Shown: positions 7,776-17,742, counted from the first letter of the stretch. The stretch: 64,000 nt of DNA from Bryobacterales bacterium (GCA_020854055.1 JADZGD010000102.1:1-64000), one strand, 5' to 3'. The notes: generated by a model not told the origin, from the letters alone. A program made the numbers and translations.

Positions 7776-10229
7776 ATGCCATCGTCGCGCCGTGCTTTTC
7801 TCCAGTCCGCCGCCGCTGTTCCGCTCGCCAGGCGCCGGCCGGTTACCGGACCCCTCCCCGAGGGGCACCGTATCGCCGCCCGCCACTCTTTCATGGCCGA
7901 TCTCGCCACGCCGGACTTTTTCTCCGGCATGCTCATGGGCAACGGAGACATCGGCCTCTGCGTTACCGTCCGTCCCGACGCCCTGGGTCTCCATCTGGGC
8001 AAACTGGACATCTGGGACATCCGCGTCAGCGAAGATCACGTCCAACACCTGCTGCCGTTTGACAAACTGCTCGAACTCTGGCAGCGTGCCTCAGACCAGG
8101 CGAAACGAGACGGCAACCCCCGTGCCGTTAGCCTCGAAAACTCGCCCACGATGAAGGACTACACCACCCGCCTCCGGTCTTCCTACGCTCAAAAATGGCC
8201 CCGTCCCTGGCCCGCCGGCCTTCTCTGGTTTCACTGGGACCCGCGACAGATCCGGGTTGCCCTCCAGCGCCTCGATATTTCGGACGGCCTCTATTGCCTC
8301 CACCTGGATTTCGACGACCTCCATGGCAATGAACGCCTGGTCACCGTGTCCTGCTTTGTCAATTGGGAATGTGGCCACCTGCGCGTCGAATCCGATCATC
8401 CTTTGCCGGTAAGCTCCGTCGTCTACACTCCGCACACCGACACCGAAACCCACATGCCGCTGCCCGAGCTCTGGGCCGGCTCCGATCGCGCCGATTTCGG
8501 CGCCCTCCAGCGATTGCCCGCCACCGCTCCCACTGCCACCGAACCCAACCCCGGTTCCTCGCCTGATGATCGCCACTTCGCGCTGCACGCCCGTATCGGC
8601 GGAGCCTGGAATCTGGCGGTCTCCTCCAACGGCATCCACGCCACCGCTATGCAACCGGCCCAGCGCCTCCAGGTCGATCTCGCCCTCGTCACCACGCTCG
8701 ACGACCCCGACTGCCGCCGCCGCGCGGCTGACATCGTCACCGCTCTGTCCACCCAACCACTCGAGCAGGCTCACGCCGCCACCCGTCTGGCCTGGGAGAA
8801 CTACTGGTCCCGCTCGGCCGTCGAACTGGAAGACGAAATGCTCGAGCGGCTTTGGTACCGGAACCACTATCTGCTCGCCTGCTGCCTGCGTGAAGGCAAG
8901 GTTGCCCCCGGCCTGTTCGGCAACTGGACCAGTGGAAGCATCGGCACCGCCTGGCACGGCGATTACCACATGAACTACAACACCCAGCAGGTCTTCTGGG
9001 GGTTGTTCTCCAGCAATCACGTCGATCAGCACCTGCCCTACGTCAAGCTCGTAGAAAATCTCATGCCCATGGCTGAGTGGAATGCCCGCGTCCAGTTTGG
9101 CCTGCCCGGCGCCTACTTCCCCCATTCCGCCTATCCCGTGCCGAGCAAGGTAAATCCATACCCGGTTCCGCCCTGGGGCTATGAAATCTGCGAAACTCCC
9201 TGGACCGTCCAAAGCCTCTGGTGGCACTACCTCTATACACTCGATAACGCCTACCTCCGCCGCGCTTATCCTTTGCTCAAGTCCGCCGCCGATTTCCTCA
9301 CGGCCTATCTCCGCAAAGAGTCCGATGGCCGCTACCATGTCGTCCCCACCGTCTCACCGGAAAACTGGGGCCTCACCGTCGATCAGCGGCTCAACCGGGA
9401 CTGCATCATCGACCTCGCCCTCACGCGCTTCGTGCTGGACGCCGTCATCGAAGCCTCCACGATCCTCGAAACCGGATTGCAACTCCGCGACCGCTGGAAA
9501 GAGATCCGCGACAATCTCGCCCCCTGGCCCATCGTCGACGGTCCCCATGGCCGGGTCTGGCTCGACGTGCCCGGCGCCCCCGCTGAGCATGTCTATAACG
9601 TGCCCGTTACCGCCGCCCCGGTCTTCCCCGCCGAGCAGGTTGGCATCGATCGAGGCCGTGAGCATTTGGAGATCGCCCGCCGCACGGCCCGGACGATTCG
9701 CCTCGAAGGCGGCAACGACATCGTATGGCAACCCCTGTTACGCGCCCGCCTGGCGATGCTCGATCTCGAGTGGTTCAAGCGCGAAGTTCGATACTCGATG
9801 CTCCCCAATGGCGTCGTCAACGATCGCGTCCGCCAGGTGGGGGGCCGCTATCACGACTCCACCAACTTCGATTTCATGATGCGCATGGGCATCTGGACCG
9901 AAAACCTGTCGCTGCCCGTGGTTCTCAACGAGTGCATGCTCCAGAGTTACGCCGGCGTGCTCCGCCTGTTTCCCAACACCTGCAACCTTGGCAGGGCTCG
10001 CTTTCGCGACTTGCGCGCCGTGGGCGCTTTCCTCGTCTCCTCCTCCTGGGATGGACGCCAGGTGGGTCCGGTGGATTTGTTCAGTGAAATGGGAACTCGC
10101 GTCCGGCTTGTCAATCCCTGGCCCGGCAACGTGGTCCTGGTCAACCGCAGCCGCGCCATTTCCCGGGCCGGAATGATCGAATTCGATACCCAGCCCGGGG
10201 AGCGCTACCACATTACTCCTGGTTCATAG
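7776..10229 (+). CDS. GH95-like secreted glycoside hydrolase (alpha-L-fucosidase family-like)
   Basis: The start at 7776 gives 817 residues. The N-terminus SSRRAFLQSAAAVPLA is a Tat-type signal with a twin Arg. The opening domain contains GMLMGNGDIGLCVTVRPD and KLDIWDIR, like the GNG and DxWS region at the N-terminus of GH95. The catalytic (alpha/alpha)6 region has WHGDYHMNYNTQQVFWG and later PTVSPENWGL, matching the DYH...N.Q layout and the SPEN motif of GH95. GH95 enzymes release alpha-1,2-L-fucose or related L-galactose by inversion; the exact linkage here is unknown. The frame also stays open far upstream inside the previous gene, which is a shadow. Confidence 0.75.
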   Translation: MPSSRRAFLQSAAAVPLARRRPVTGPLPEGHRIAARHSFMADLATPDFFSGMLMGNGDIGLCVTVRPDALGLHLGKLDIWDIRVSEDHVQHLLPFDKLLELWQRASDQAKRDGNPRAVSLENSPTMKDYTTRLRSSYAQKWPRPWPAGLLWFHWDPRQIRVALQRLDISDGLYCLHLDFDDLHGNERLVTVSCFVNWECGHLRVESDHPLPVSSVVYTPHTDTETHMPLPELWAGSDRADFGALQRLPATAPTATEPNPGSSPDDRHFALHARIGGAWNLAVSSNGIHATAMQPAQRLQVDLALVTTLDDPDCRRRAADIVTALSTQPLEQAHAATRLAWENYWSRSAVELEDEMLERLWYRNHYLLACCLREGKVAPGLFGNWTSGSIGTAWHGDYHMNYNTQQVFWGLFSSNHVDQHLPYVKLVENLMPMAEWNARVQFGLPGAYFPHSAYPVPSKVNPYPVPPWGYEICETPWTVQSLWWHYLYTLDNAYLRRAYPLLKSAADFLTAYLRKESDGRYHVVPTVSPENWGLTVDQRLNRDCIIDLALTRFVLDAVIEASTILETGLQLRDRWKEIRDNLAPWPIVDGPHGRVWLDVPGAPAEHVYNVPVTAAPVFPAEQVGIDRGREHLEIARRTARTIRLEGGNDIVWQPLLRARLAMLDLEWFKREVRYSMLPNGVVNDRVRQVGGRYHDSTNFDFMMRMGIWTENLSLPVVLNECMLQSYAGVLRLFPNTCNLGRARFRDLRAVGAFLVSSSWDGRQVGPVDLFSEMGTRVRLVNPWPGNVVLVNRSRAISRAGMIEFDTQPGERYHITPGS

Positions 10230-10286
10230 ATGTAGAATCGTAGAACCGCCGGCCGTCCGGAGGCTGCGGATTACACGGAACAATCC

Positions 10287-11402
10287 ATGGAAAACAAGGC
10301 TAAGACAGCTCCGGTGAAAACCGGACGCATTACCTCGATAGACGCCCTGCGCGGGTTCGACATGTTCTGGATCAAGGGCGGCGAGAACCTTGTTCATAGT
10401 ATCTACGCCCTGATTCCCGTTTCAATCATGACAGCCATCGACAAACAGTTCGATCACGTCGAGTGGGCCGGTTTTCATTTCTACGATCTGATCTTCCCCC
10501 TCTTTCTCTTTCTGGTCGGTGTTGTACTACCGTTTTCCATGGGCCGCCATCTCGAACAGGGCGGTGGCAAGAAGGCACTTTACTGGCGAGCTTTTCGCCG
10601 CCTGATCCTATTGTTTTTTCTCGGTTTGGTCTACAACGGCCTGTTCAGGCACAGCCTGCATGACCTGCGCATCCCGGGAGTTTTGCAACGTATCGCCATT
10701 TGCTACTTCATAGCCGCCATCGTAGTAATCAACTTCAAGGTGCGCGGCCAGGCGATCATCACCGGTTTGCTTCTGCTGGGTTACTGGGCCGCCATGGCGC
10801 TGATTCCCGTGCCGGGGATCGGCGCCGGAGTCATTACGCCCGCCGGTAATCTATCGGGCTACATCGACCGCCAACTGGTGCCTCATCCGTTCTGTTGCTA
10901 CGCCTTTGGCGATAACGAAGGGTTGTTTTCCACGATTCCCGCCGTCGCCACCGCACTACTCGGCGCGCTTGCCGGATGGTGGCTGCGCTCCGGCCGCCAG
11001 CCGGCGAAAAAGGCTGCCGGACTCGCCCTTGCTGGAATCGGCTGTCTCGCCGCCGGGTCCATCTGGAGCATCTGGTTCCCCATCATTAAAAACGTCTGGA
11101 GCAGCTCCTTCGTCCTGTTCGCCGGAGGCTGGAGCCTGTTGTTCCTGGCGCTGTTTTACTGGATCATCGACGTTCGTGGCTTCCAGCGCTGGTCGTTCTT
11201 CTTCGTTGTGATCGGCGCCAACGCGATCCTCATCTACGTTCTACGTGGGCAGATCAACCTCAACATGGTCCTCGGCTGGCTCGGCTACGGCCAGAAAGCT
11301 CTCGGAGCAGGCTGGATGCTCTTCTGGCGGCTGGTCGAAATCGGAGTCTTCTGGGTCTTTCTCTACTTCCTCTATCGCAAGCGCTGGTTCCTGCGCGTCT
11401 GA
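10287..11402 (+). CDS. NagX/HGSNAT-like heparan-alpha-glucosaminide N-acetyltransferase family membrane protein
   Basis: The 371-residue protein has about ten hydrophobic helices and opens with the diagnostic RITSIDALRGFDMFWI block (acyltransferase-3/DUF5009 type). The loop FYDLIFPLFLFLVGVVLPFSM and the phrase RIPGVLQRIAICYF are also typical. Human HGSNAT acetylates terminal glucosamine across a membrane, and bacterial NagX genes occur in N-acetylglucosamine clusters. A GH20 hexosaminidase lies a few genes downstream, which fits a role in amino-sugar handling. Acceptor and direction of acyl transfer are inference. Confidence 0.85.
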   Translation: MENKAKTAPVKTGRITSIDALRGFDMFWIKGGENLVHSIYALIPVSIMTAIDKQFDHVEWAGFHFYDLIFPLFLFLVGVVLPFSMGRHLEQGGGKKALYWRAFRRLILLFFLGLVYNGLFRHSLHDLRIPGVLQRIAICYFIAAIVVINFKVRGQAIITGLLLLGYWAAMALIPVPGIGAGVITPAGNLSGYIDRQLVPHPFCCYAFGDNEGLFSTIPAVATALLGALAGWWLRSGRQPAKKAAGLALAGIGCLAAGSIWSIWFPIIKNVWSSSFVLFAGGWSLLFLALFYWIIDVRGFQRWSFFFVVIGANAILIYVLRGQINLNMVLGWLGYGQKALGAGWMLFWRLVEIGVFWVFLYFLYRKRWFLRV

Positions 11403-11418
11403 CCCCCGGCGGGGCCGC

Positions 11419-12174
11419 TCAGAGCGCAACTTCGATCACCTTCAAACACTCCTCTTCGTAGGGAGCCATGGCGAGCAGTTTGCCACCCGGTCCCATCGCG
11501 ATTGAGTTCCCGATGCACTTGCGTCCCCTCCAGGGTCCGCCCTTCATCGGGCCGAGCGAACTCACTCCCACCACCGTCATCGGAAATTTTTCCGTCAGTG
11601 TCTTATACGCTCCCAGCCAGAGGTCCCCATAGGGCTTGGCCGTATTGTCGTGATTGCCGTCCACTGCCCAGGCGCAAGGAGACAACAGCAACTTGACGCC
11701 CATCCAGCCCAGTGATTCACCGAGCGCCAGCGATTCGGGAAAATTATCGGCGCAAATCGTAACTCCAATCCGCCCGAATCCGGTTGCAATCGCCGTTAGC
11801 CGGTCGCCGCGGTCATAAACATCGTGAGCAATCCTGAGTTCGTTGATCTTCCGGTGCCGCGCTCTCAGTTCGCCTCCGTCATCAAGGACCACCGCCGCGT
11901 TGTAAACCGATTCGCCGTCCCGCTCCGTTAACCCGGCCACCACCCAGATCCAATGTTTCCGTGCCGCTTGTGCCAGCTTCTCACTCCGTTCACCGGGAAT
12001 TTCCATCGCCATCCGCCGGGCCTCCGGGTGAGTCCATCCCAAATCCATACACTCCGGCAAAACCACCAGCCCGCAACCCGCGGCCGCCGCCCGACCGATC
12101 ATCTCCACCGCCCGCTGCAGATTCGCTTCCGGCTCACCCCACCGGACCGCCATCTGCGCCATACCGATCTTCAT
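11419..12174 (-). CDS. Carbon-nitrogen hydrolase (nitrilase superfamily amidase)
   Basis: The start chosen is MKIGMAQMAVRWG at 12174; the frame is open a further 122 codons but that part is a shadow of the next, divergent gene. The 251-residue product has the Glu-Lys-Cys triad of the superfamily: Glu41 in VVLPECMD, Lys109 in RHRKINEL and Cys141 in GVTICADNFPE. It is cytoplasmic, with no signal peptide. It is the only minus-strand gene between two glycan blocks and starts 42 bp from the divergent secreted protein. The substrate (an amide, N-carbamoyl compound or nitrile) cannot be told from sequence. Confidence 0.9.
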   Translation of the reverse strand: MKIGMAQMAVRWGEPEANLQRAVEMIGRAAAAGCGLVVLPECMDLGWTHPEARRMAMEIPGERSEKLAQAARKHWIWVVAGLTERDGESVYNAAVVLDDGGELRARHRKINELRIAHDVYDRGDRLTAIATGFGRIGVTICADNFPESLALGESLGWMGVKLLLSPCAWAVDGNHDNTAKPYGDLWLGAYKTLTEKFPMTVVGVSSLGPMKGGPWRGRKCIGNSIAMGPGGKLLAMAPYEEECLKVIEVAL

Positions 12175-12216
12175 TGAGTTTCCTCCGCTTTTACCCGCGC
12201 TCAAACAAGCAATATC

Positions 12217-13959
12217 ATGTGGGGTGTGAAGCTTATCGCTCGCCTGGCCCTTCTTCTCAGCCTGGCCGTCTCTGTCTTTGCTGCCGGCCCGCTCCAATTG
12301 AGTGTATTCGCCGAAGCCGGCGATGTGAAGCAATACCTCTCCACCGCCGAGGGGCGCCAAGATGCAGCCACCCGCCTCAAAAAGCTCCATATCACCGGGA
12401 TCTACCTCGAGAGCCGTCTCGCCGACACCTACGTTCCACCGGAGGAAATGAAGCCCATCCGGGACTTCTTTCTTGCCCTTGGTTTCCGTGTCTCCGCCGG
12501 CACCGTCAACACTCCCGGCCAGCACTGGGGCGTCCGCCAAAAGGGTCCCTTACTGTGGCTCAACTACCAGGCCGAAAAAACTCAGCGGGATATCCGCCAA
12601 ACCGTCCATGAGAGCGCCAGCGTGTTCGACGAGATCATCATCGACGATGATTACTGTACCGAAGATACGTCGCCGGAGTCCGAAGCAGCACGTGCCGGCC
12701 GCGGTTGGGGCCAGTACCGTCGCGACCTGCTCGTCTCCCTGCTCCAGCCGATGATCTTCCACCCCGCCCGCCAGGCGCGCCCGGGCGTAAAGCTGATCCT
12801 CAAATACCCGCAGTGGTACGACCGCTTCCATCTGTTTGGGTACGACCCCGCCCGTATGTCCATCCCCTTCGATCGCATCTGGGTCGGCACCGAAGTCCGT
12901 AATCCCCAAACAAAGCGTATGGGCTACGTCCAGCCCACCGAAGGCTACATCAATTTCCGCTGGGTCCGAGATGTTGCCGGGCCCAAGACCGTCGGAGCCT
13001 GGTTCGATCACATCGATTGTACCGCGCAAAATTTCATCGACCAGGCCTGGCAAAGCGTGCTCGCCGGCGCGGATGAGCTGACCCTATTCCACCTGAGCGA
13101 CATCATGAAGGGACATCCCGGTCACGCGCTCCTGATGCGCGATTGGGATGCACTGGTCCGCCTCCATCAGGCAGTCGCTCCGCTTACCCCCGCCGGAGTG
13201 CCGTATTACAAGCCCGTTAACAGCGATGGCGACGGGAATATGTGGCTGATGGACTACCTGGCCATGATCGGAATCCCCGTGATGCCGGTCTCCGCCTACC
13301 CGGCAGCCGCAAAGTCAATCATCCTGGGAGTCCAGGCATCGGCCGATCCGAACCTGATGTCAAAAATCGAAGCTCACCTGAACACCGGAGCCACCATCGT
13401 CGTCACTCCGGCGCTACTGCGTAAACTCGGTTCGCGAGCAGCCCGTCTCAGCGGAGTTGCCCTGGCCGCGGCCTGCATGAAAGGCCAGGCCGGCCAGGTC
13501 AACAATGTCGAGTTAACCCGCCCGCTCGAAGTCGATCTGTCCGTCCAGGCGCCGGCCGCGAACGTGAAACTCTGGGCCACCGCCGCCCAAAAGAAAATCC
13601 CTTACATGGCCGCCCGCCGGGCCGGGAAGGGAACCATCATCACCTGGAATGTTCGAACCTTCGATGAAGCCGACTACACCGCCAACAACGAACGTCTCCT
13701 CGCGCCAGCCCAACTGGGCCTTCCCGTGCTGCCGCAACCGGTCGCCGACGCCATCCGCGAACCCATTCTGACGCCTCTAGGTCTGCATCTCTCCGCCCCA
13801 GCGGGAGTAGGCTTCTACCTCTTCGGAACCCGCCACTACTTCTACAACTTCCAGGACCACCCCGTAACACTCACCCTAAACACAAAACCCGTGACAGTAC
13901 ACTCAAACACCCTTTCTTCCGAAGCCGGAACGAGCGCTCCGCCAGCCAGTGAAAAGTAA
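12217..13959 (+). CDS. Secreted protein of unknown family, tandem copy 1 (TIM-barrel-like plus GATase-like domains)
   Basis: The 580-residue product starts MWGVKLIARLALLLSLAVSVFAA, a signal peptide. Residues about 25-330 look like a TIM-barrel hydrolase: an Asp-rich strand FDEIIIDDDYCTED, followed by LILKYPQWYDRF, RIWVGTEVRNP and AGADELTLFHLSD. Residues about 345-450 resemble a class I GATase-like or GH42 trimerisation-like domain (LAMIGIPVMPVSAYP, SIILGVQA, GATIVVTPALLRKL). A beta domain follows. It aligns end to end with the next gene. Its C-terminal tail (SSEAGTSAPPASEK) differs from that copy. I do not recognise the family; glycosidase activity is inference from fold-like features and context. 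Confidence 0.75.
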   Translation: MWGVKLIARLALLLSLAVSVFAAGPLQLSVFAEAGDVKQYLSTAEGRQDAATRLKKLHITGIYLESRLADTYVPPEEMKPIRDFFLALGFRVSAGTVNTPGQHWGVRQKGPLLWLNYQAEKTQRDIRQTVHESASVFDEIIIDDDYCTEDTSPESEAARAGRGWGQYRRDLLVSLLQPMIFHPARQARPGVKLILKYPQWYDRFHLFGYDPARMSIPFDRIWVGTEVRNPQTKRMGYVQPTEGYINFRWVRDVAGPKTVGAWFDHIDCTAQNFIDQAWQSVLAGADELTLFHLSDIMKGHPGHALLMRDWDALVRLHQAVAPLTPAGVPYYKPVNSDGDGNMWLMDYLAMIGIPVMPVSAYPAAAKSIILGVQASADPNLMSKIEAHLNTGATIVVTPALLRKLGSRAARLSGVALAAACMKGQAGQVNNVELTRPLEVDLSVQAPAANVKLWATAAQKKIPYMAARRAGKGTIITWNVRTFDEADYTANNERLLAPAQLGLPVLPQPVADAIREPILTPLGLHLSAPAGVGFYLFGTRHYFYNFQDHPVTLTLNTKPVTVHSNTLSSEAGTSAPPASEK

Positions 13960-13963
13960 TAAC

Positions 13964-15676
13964 ATGTGGGGTGTGAAAATCCTCGCTCCCCTTGCCCTTA
14001 TCCTAAGTCTGGCCGCGCCGGTCCCCGCCGCCAAGCCACTCCAGATGAGCGTCTACGCCACGGCGGGAGGCGTGCGACGGTACCTCTCCACTCCCGAAGG
14101 CCGTGAAGAGGCAGCTCGGCGCTTCAAGAAACTCCACATCACCGGCATCTTTCTCGAGGGCCGGCGCGGCGGCGAGTACGTTCCTCCCGACCAATTGAGG
14201 TCCAACCGCGACTTTTTCCACGCCCAGGGATTCCGCGTCCTCGGCGGAATCGCAACCGTCCCGGGCAAACAATGGGGTGTCCGCCAAAAGGGCCCCTACA
14301 GTTGGCTCAATTTCCAGGATGAAAAGACCCAACGCGACATCAGCCAGTTCTTCCGCGAAAACGCCGCCATCTTTGACCAGATCATCATCGACGACTTCTA
14401 TTGCACTGAAGACGAGTCGCCGGAGTCCGTAAAAGCCCGCGGCAACCGCAGTTGGGGCCAGTACCGCCGCGACCTGCTCGCCTCCCTGATCGAACCAATG
14501 ATCCTCCGCCCCGCTCGCGAAGTCCGTCCCGATATCAAAATCATTCTCAAGTACCCGCAGTGGTACGACCGCTTCGATCTGTTTGGCTACGACCCCGCCC
14601 GTGAGTCTCCTCTCTTTAACCGCATCTGGGTCGGCACCGAAGTTCGCAACCCGGAAACCAAACGCATGGGTTACGTCCAGCCCATGGACGGCTTCGTCAA
14701 TTATCGCTGGATTCGCGATATCTCGGGCCCCAAGACCTTCGGAGCCTGGTTCGATCACATCGAGTGCACGGCACAAAACTTCATCGATCAGGCATGGCAA
14801 AGCGTTCTTGCCGGAGCGGACGAACTCACCCTGTTCCAGCTTGGCGACGTCATGGAAGGCCACCCCGGCCACGCCCTGCTGGTGCGGGATTGGGATGCCC
14901 TCGACCACCTTCATCAGGCTATCGCCTCCATGCCCACCGGCGGGGTACCTTATTACAAGCCCGTCAACGGCGACGGTACGGATAACCTCTGGCTGATGGA
15001 CAACCTCGGCATGATCGGCATTCCCGTTCTGCCGGTCGCATCCTATCCCGCCGCCGCCAAAGCGGTCATTCTGGGAAGCCAGGCTTCGGGCGATGCCCGG
15101 TTACTCTCGAAGATCAACACCCAACTCAAAACCGGGGCCACCGTCGTCATTACACCCGCGCTGCTCGGCAGACTCGGCGCCGCCGGAGCCCGCCTCACCG
15201 GGGTAAAAGTCGCCGCCGCTGGAGACCCGGGCCACGCCAGCCAGGTGAACGGTGTCGAACTCACCCGCCCGCTGGAAGTTGATCTCTCGCTCCAAGCCCC
15301 ACCCGCGACTGTAAAAATGTGGGCCGTTTCCGGCGGCAGGAAGATCCCCTATCTGGTCTCGCGTCCGGTAGGAAAGGGAACCGTTATTACCTGGAACGTG
15401 CGGACCTTTAGTGATGCCTCTTATGCCGGAACCGACGAGCGTCTTCTCGCCCCAGCGCTGCTCGGTCTGCCCGTGCTGCCGCAACCGGTTGCCGACGCCA
15501 TCCGGGAGCCCATTCTCAAGGCCCTCAACATACAGCTATCGGTTCCTTCCGGCGTTGCTTTCTACGAATTTGGGACCCGCCGCTGCTTCTACAACTTTCT
15601 CGATCACCCCGTGGAAGCGAAACTGAACGGAGCATCCATCTCCATCCCCGCCAACGGCTTCCGTTGGGCGGATTGA
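13964..15676 (+). CDS. Secreted protein of unknown family, tandem copy 2
   Basis: The start is set at the ATG at 13964 because MWGVKILAPLALILSL matches the start of copy 1; a frame-matched ATG at 13949 would overlap the previous stop and add five residues. The 570-residue product keeps the blocks of copy 1: FDQIIIDDFYCTEDESPES, YPQWYDRF, RIWVGTEVRNP, IDQAWQSVLAGADELTLF, GTVITWNVRTF and LPVLPQPVADAIREPIL. The conserved acidic cluster IIDD(D/F)YCTE(D) is the best catalytic candidate. Only 4 bp separate it from copy 1, so both are in one transcript. The shared start context ACATGTGGGGTGTGAA (ATCATG in copy 1) supports direct duplication. Confidence 0.75.
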   Translation: MWGVKILAPLALILSLAAPVPAAKPLQMSVYATAGGVRRYLSTPEGREEAARRFKKLHITGIFLEGRRGGEYVPPDQLRSNRDFFHAQGFRVLGGIATVPGKQWGVRQKGPYSWLNFQDEKTQRDISQFFRENAAIFDQIIIDDFYCTEDESPESVKARGNRSWGQYRRDLLASLIEPMILRPAREVRPDIKIILKYPQWYDRFDLFGYDPARESPLFNRIWVGTEVRNPETKRMGYVQPMDGFVNYRWIRDISGPKTFGAWFDHIECTAQNFIDQAWQSVLAGADELTLFQLGDVMEGHPGHALLVRDWDALDHLHQAIASMPTGGVPYYKPVNGDGTDNLWLMDNLGMIGIPVLPVASYPAAAKAVILGSQASGDARLLSKINTQLKTGATVVITPALLGRLGAAGARLTGVKVAAAGDPGHASQVNGVELTRPLEVDLSLQAPPATVKMWAVSGGRKIPYLVSRPVGKGTVITWNVRTFSDASYAGTDERLLAPALLGLPVLPQPVADAIREPILKALNIQLSVPSGVAFYEFGTRRCFYNFLDHPVEAKLNGASISIPANGFRWAD

Positions 15677-15709
15677 AGTACCTGGTTACTCCCTCGCAGG
15701 AGGAACGAC

Positions 15710-17731
15710 ATGGCCAAGAATCTTTTCGCCGCGGTCCTGATTTGCGCTGCAACGCTCGCCGCGCAGGATCTCAAACTGATACCGCTGCCGCAATCGGTGA
15801 AGACCGCCGCGGGACAGCTCATGCTTCGCGCCCCGGTACGAATCGGAGTGGCCTCGGCAAGCGAAGCCGACAGATTCGCCGCCCAGGTGCTCATCGAAGA
15901 CCTGAAGCAGGTAGCGCATCTGGATGCCACGCTGGCAAACGGTGGCGGAAAGAAGTTCGCCATCGTCATCGGCAAACCGGGCGATCGCGCCATCGATGCC
16001 GAGATCGCACGTCTCAAGCTGGACACCTCCACACTCGGCAAGAGCGAATCGTATCTGCTCAATGTCAGTGATTCCGGCGTCCTCATAGCCGCACAGACGG
16101 ACGAGGGTGTTTTCTACGGTGTCCAGACTCTCCGCCAACTTGTACAGCCGGGCATCAAAGGCGCCACCATTCCCTACGTCACAATCGCCGACTGGCCCGC
16201 ATTGCGCTATCGCGGCATCTCGGTCGATATCAGCCGCGGCCCCATTCTGAATGACGATCAGATCCTGTCGATGATCCGCCGCCTGGCTGCCTACAAGCTG
16301 AACATGCTCAGCTTCTACATGGAGCACGTTTTTCCCTATAAGGCTTCTCCGATGGTTGCGTCCGAAGGCGGGGAGTTCCCAGCGGAACTGCTGCGGCGCT
16401 TTGTAGATTACGCCGGCAAGTACCACGTCGAAATCGTTCCCCAACAGCAGACCTTCGGCCACCTCCACCACATGCTGAAACTGGAACGCTACGCCGATAT
16501 GGCGGAGGTGCCGCACGGCCATGTGCTGGCGGCGGAAAGTCCCCAGGCCTACGAATGGATCAAAAACGCCGTAGAAGAACTGGCCGGCTGTACAAAGAGC
16601 CGTTTCCTGCACATCGGCAGTGACGAAACGAACGAACTGGGCCAGGGGCGCAGCAAAGACTACGCCGAACGCGTAGGGGTAGGGCAGGTCTATATGGACC
16701 ATATGCGGAAGGTGGATGCCCTGCTCAAGCCCCTCAACCGTACCCTCATGTTCTGGGGCGACATCGCGCTCCATCATCCGGATCTGGTACCGACACTTCC
16801 CAAAGACATGGTTGCCATGACCTGGGTCTACGATCCGAAGGAGAACTTTGACAGCTACATCCTGCCTTTCAAGAATGCGGGCCTGCAATTCTTCGTCTGT
16901 CCCGGCGTGAATAACTGGAACCGCATCTTTCCCAATCTCACCAACGCGATCGGAAACATCAACAATTTCGTGCGTGATGGCAAAAGATACGGCGCGCTTG
17001 GGATGTTCAACACCGAATGGGCCGACGACGGTGAGGCGCTGTTCAATATGACCTGGTATGCCAACGTATTTTCCGCCGCCGCCTCCTGGCAGAGCGGCAC
17101 GGTTGACGTGGAGGCGTTTGACAGAGCCTTCGACTGGGCCTTCTACCGAAGCACCGGGGGCCAGTTCGTAAAGGCAATCCGCGACCTGGACCGCATTCAC
17201 GGCCTGCTCGGTTCGGTGGGCGCCGGCGACGGCAATGATGATCTGACCTGGTTCGATCCCTTCTCGCGCCTTGGAGCAGGGCGCGTGAAGAAGATTGCCC
17301 CGGTAGCGGCCGAGATTCGGAAGGCCGCCGAAGATGTCTACATCCAAGTGACGGCGCAGGCGAACCACGCCGTGCTCAACCAGGACACCCTCCCGCTGAT
17401 CACGTTCGCGGCCAAACGCTTCGATTACGTTGGCATGCGCGTGCAGTTCGCTTCGGAAATGGCCGAGGCCTACCGCAATAAGCGGCCCGGAGCGGCCAGG
17501 GAGCGCGCCGTGGACCTACGGGATTCCATCAATGACCTGAAGGTGAATTACCGGAAACTGTGGCTCGCTGAAAACCGCCCGTACTGGATCGACAACGTCC
17601 TCATCAAATATGAAAACGAGGCCCTCTATTGGGTCCGGAAAGCAGGCCTTATCGGCATGGCGGCGGAGGATCTTCGGACCACGAAAGCCCTGCCCGATCC
17701 TGAGTCAATCGGCCTTTTCCTCCAGCAATAA
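15710..17731 (+). CDS. Beta-N-acetylhexosaminidase (GH20)
   Basis: The 673-residue secreted protein has a signal peptide (MAKNLFAAVLICAATLAAQ) and a GH20b N-terminal alpha/beta domain (residues about 25-155, ending ESYLLNVSDSGVLIAAQTDEGVFYG-like). The catalytic TIM barrel opens RYRGISVDISRGP and carries the Asp305-Glu306 pair in LHIGSDETNELG. GH20 enzymes release terminal GlcNAc or GalNAc using the substrate acetamido group. The C-terminal part after about residue 480 is helical. An AGGAGG-like site (GCAGGAGGAACGAC) precedes the ATG. It follows the tandem pair by 33 bp and fits the amino-sugar theme set by the NagX-like gene. Confidence 0.92.
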   Translation: MAKNLFAAVLICAATLAAQDLKLIPLPQSVKTAAGQLMLRAPVRIGVASASEADRFAAQVLIEDLKQVAHLDATLANGGGKKFAIVIGKPGDRAIDAEIARLKLDTSTLGKSESYLLNVSDSGVLIAAQTDEGVFYGVQTLRQLVQPGIKGATIPYVTIADWPALRYRGISVDISRGPILNDDQILSMIRRLAAYKLNMLSFYMEHVFPYKASPMVASEGGEFPAELLRRFVDYAGKYHVEIVPQQQTFGHLHHMLKLERYADMAEVPHGHVLAAESPQAYEWIKNAVEELAGCTKSRFLHIGSDETNELGQGRSKDYAERVGVGQVYMDHMRKVDALLKPLNRTLMFWGDIALHHPDLVPTLPKDMVAMTWVYDPKENFDSYILPFKNAGLQFFVCPGVNNWNRIFPNLTNAIGNINNFVRDGKRYGALGMFNTEWADDGEALFNMTWYANVFSAAASWQSGTVDVEAFDRAFDWAFYRSTGGQFVKAIRDLDRIHGLLGSVGAGDGNDDLTWFDPFSRLGAGRVKKIAPVAAEIRKAAEDVYIQVTAQANHAVLNQDTLPLITFAAKRFDYVGMRVQFASEMAEAYRNKRPGAARERAVDLRDSINDLKVNYRKLWLAENRPYWIDNVLIKYENEALYWVRKAGLIGMAAEDLRTTKALPDPESIGLFLQQ

Positions 17732-17742
17732 AGAGTCCCTGT

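Noticed and set aside
8091-9338. 415-codon minus-strand frame inside the GH95-like gene
   Set aside because: Opposite-strand shadow with no start context and no recognisable motif.
15686-17368. 560-codon minus-strand frame under the GH20 gene
   Set aside because: The plus strand carries the GH20 catalytic motif and signal peptide; the antisense frame is a product of high GC.
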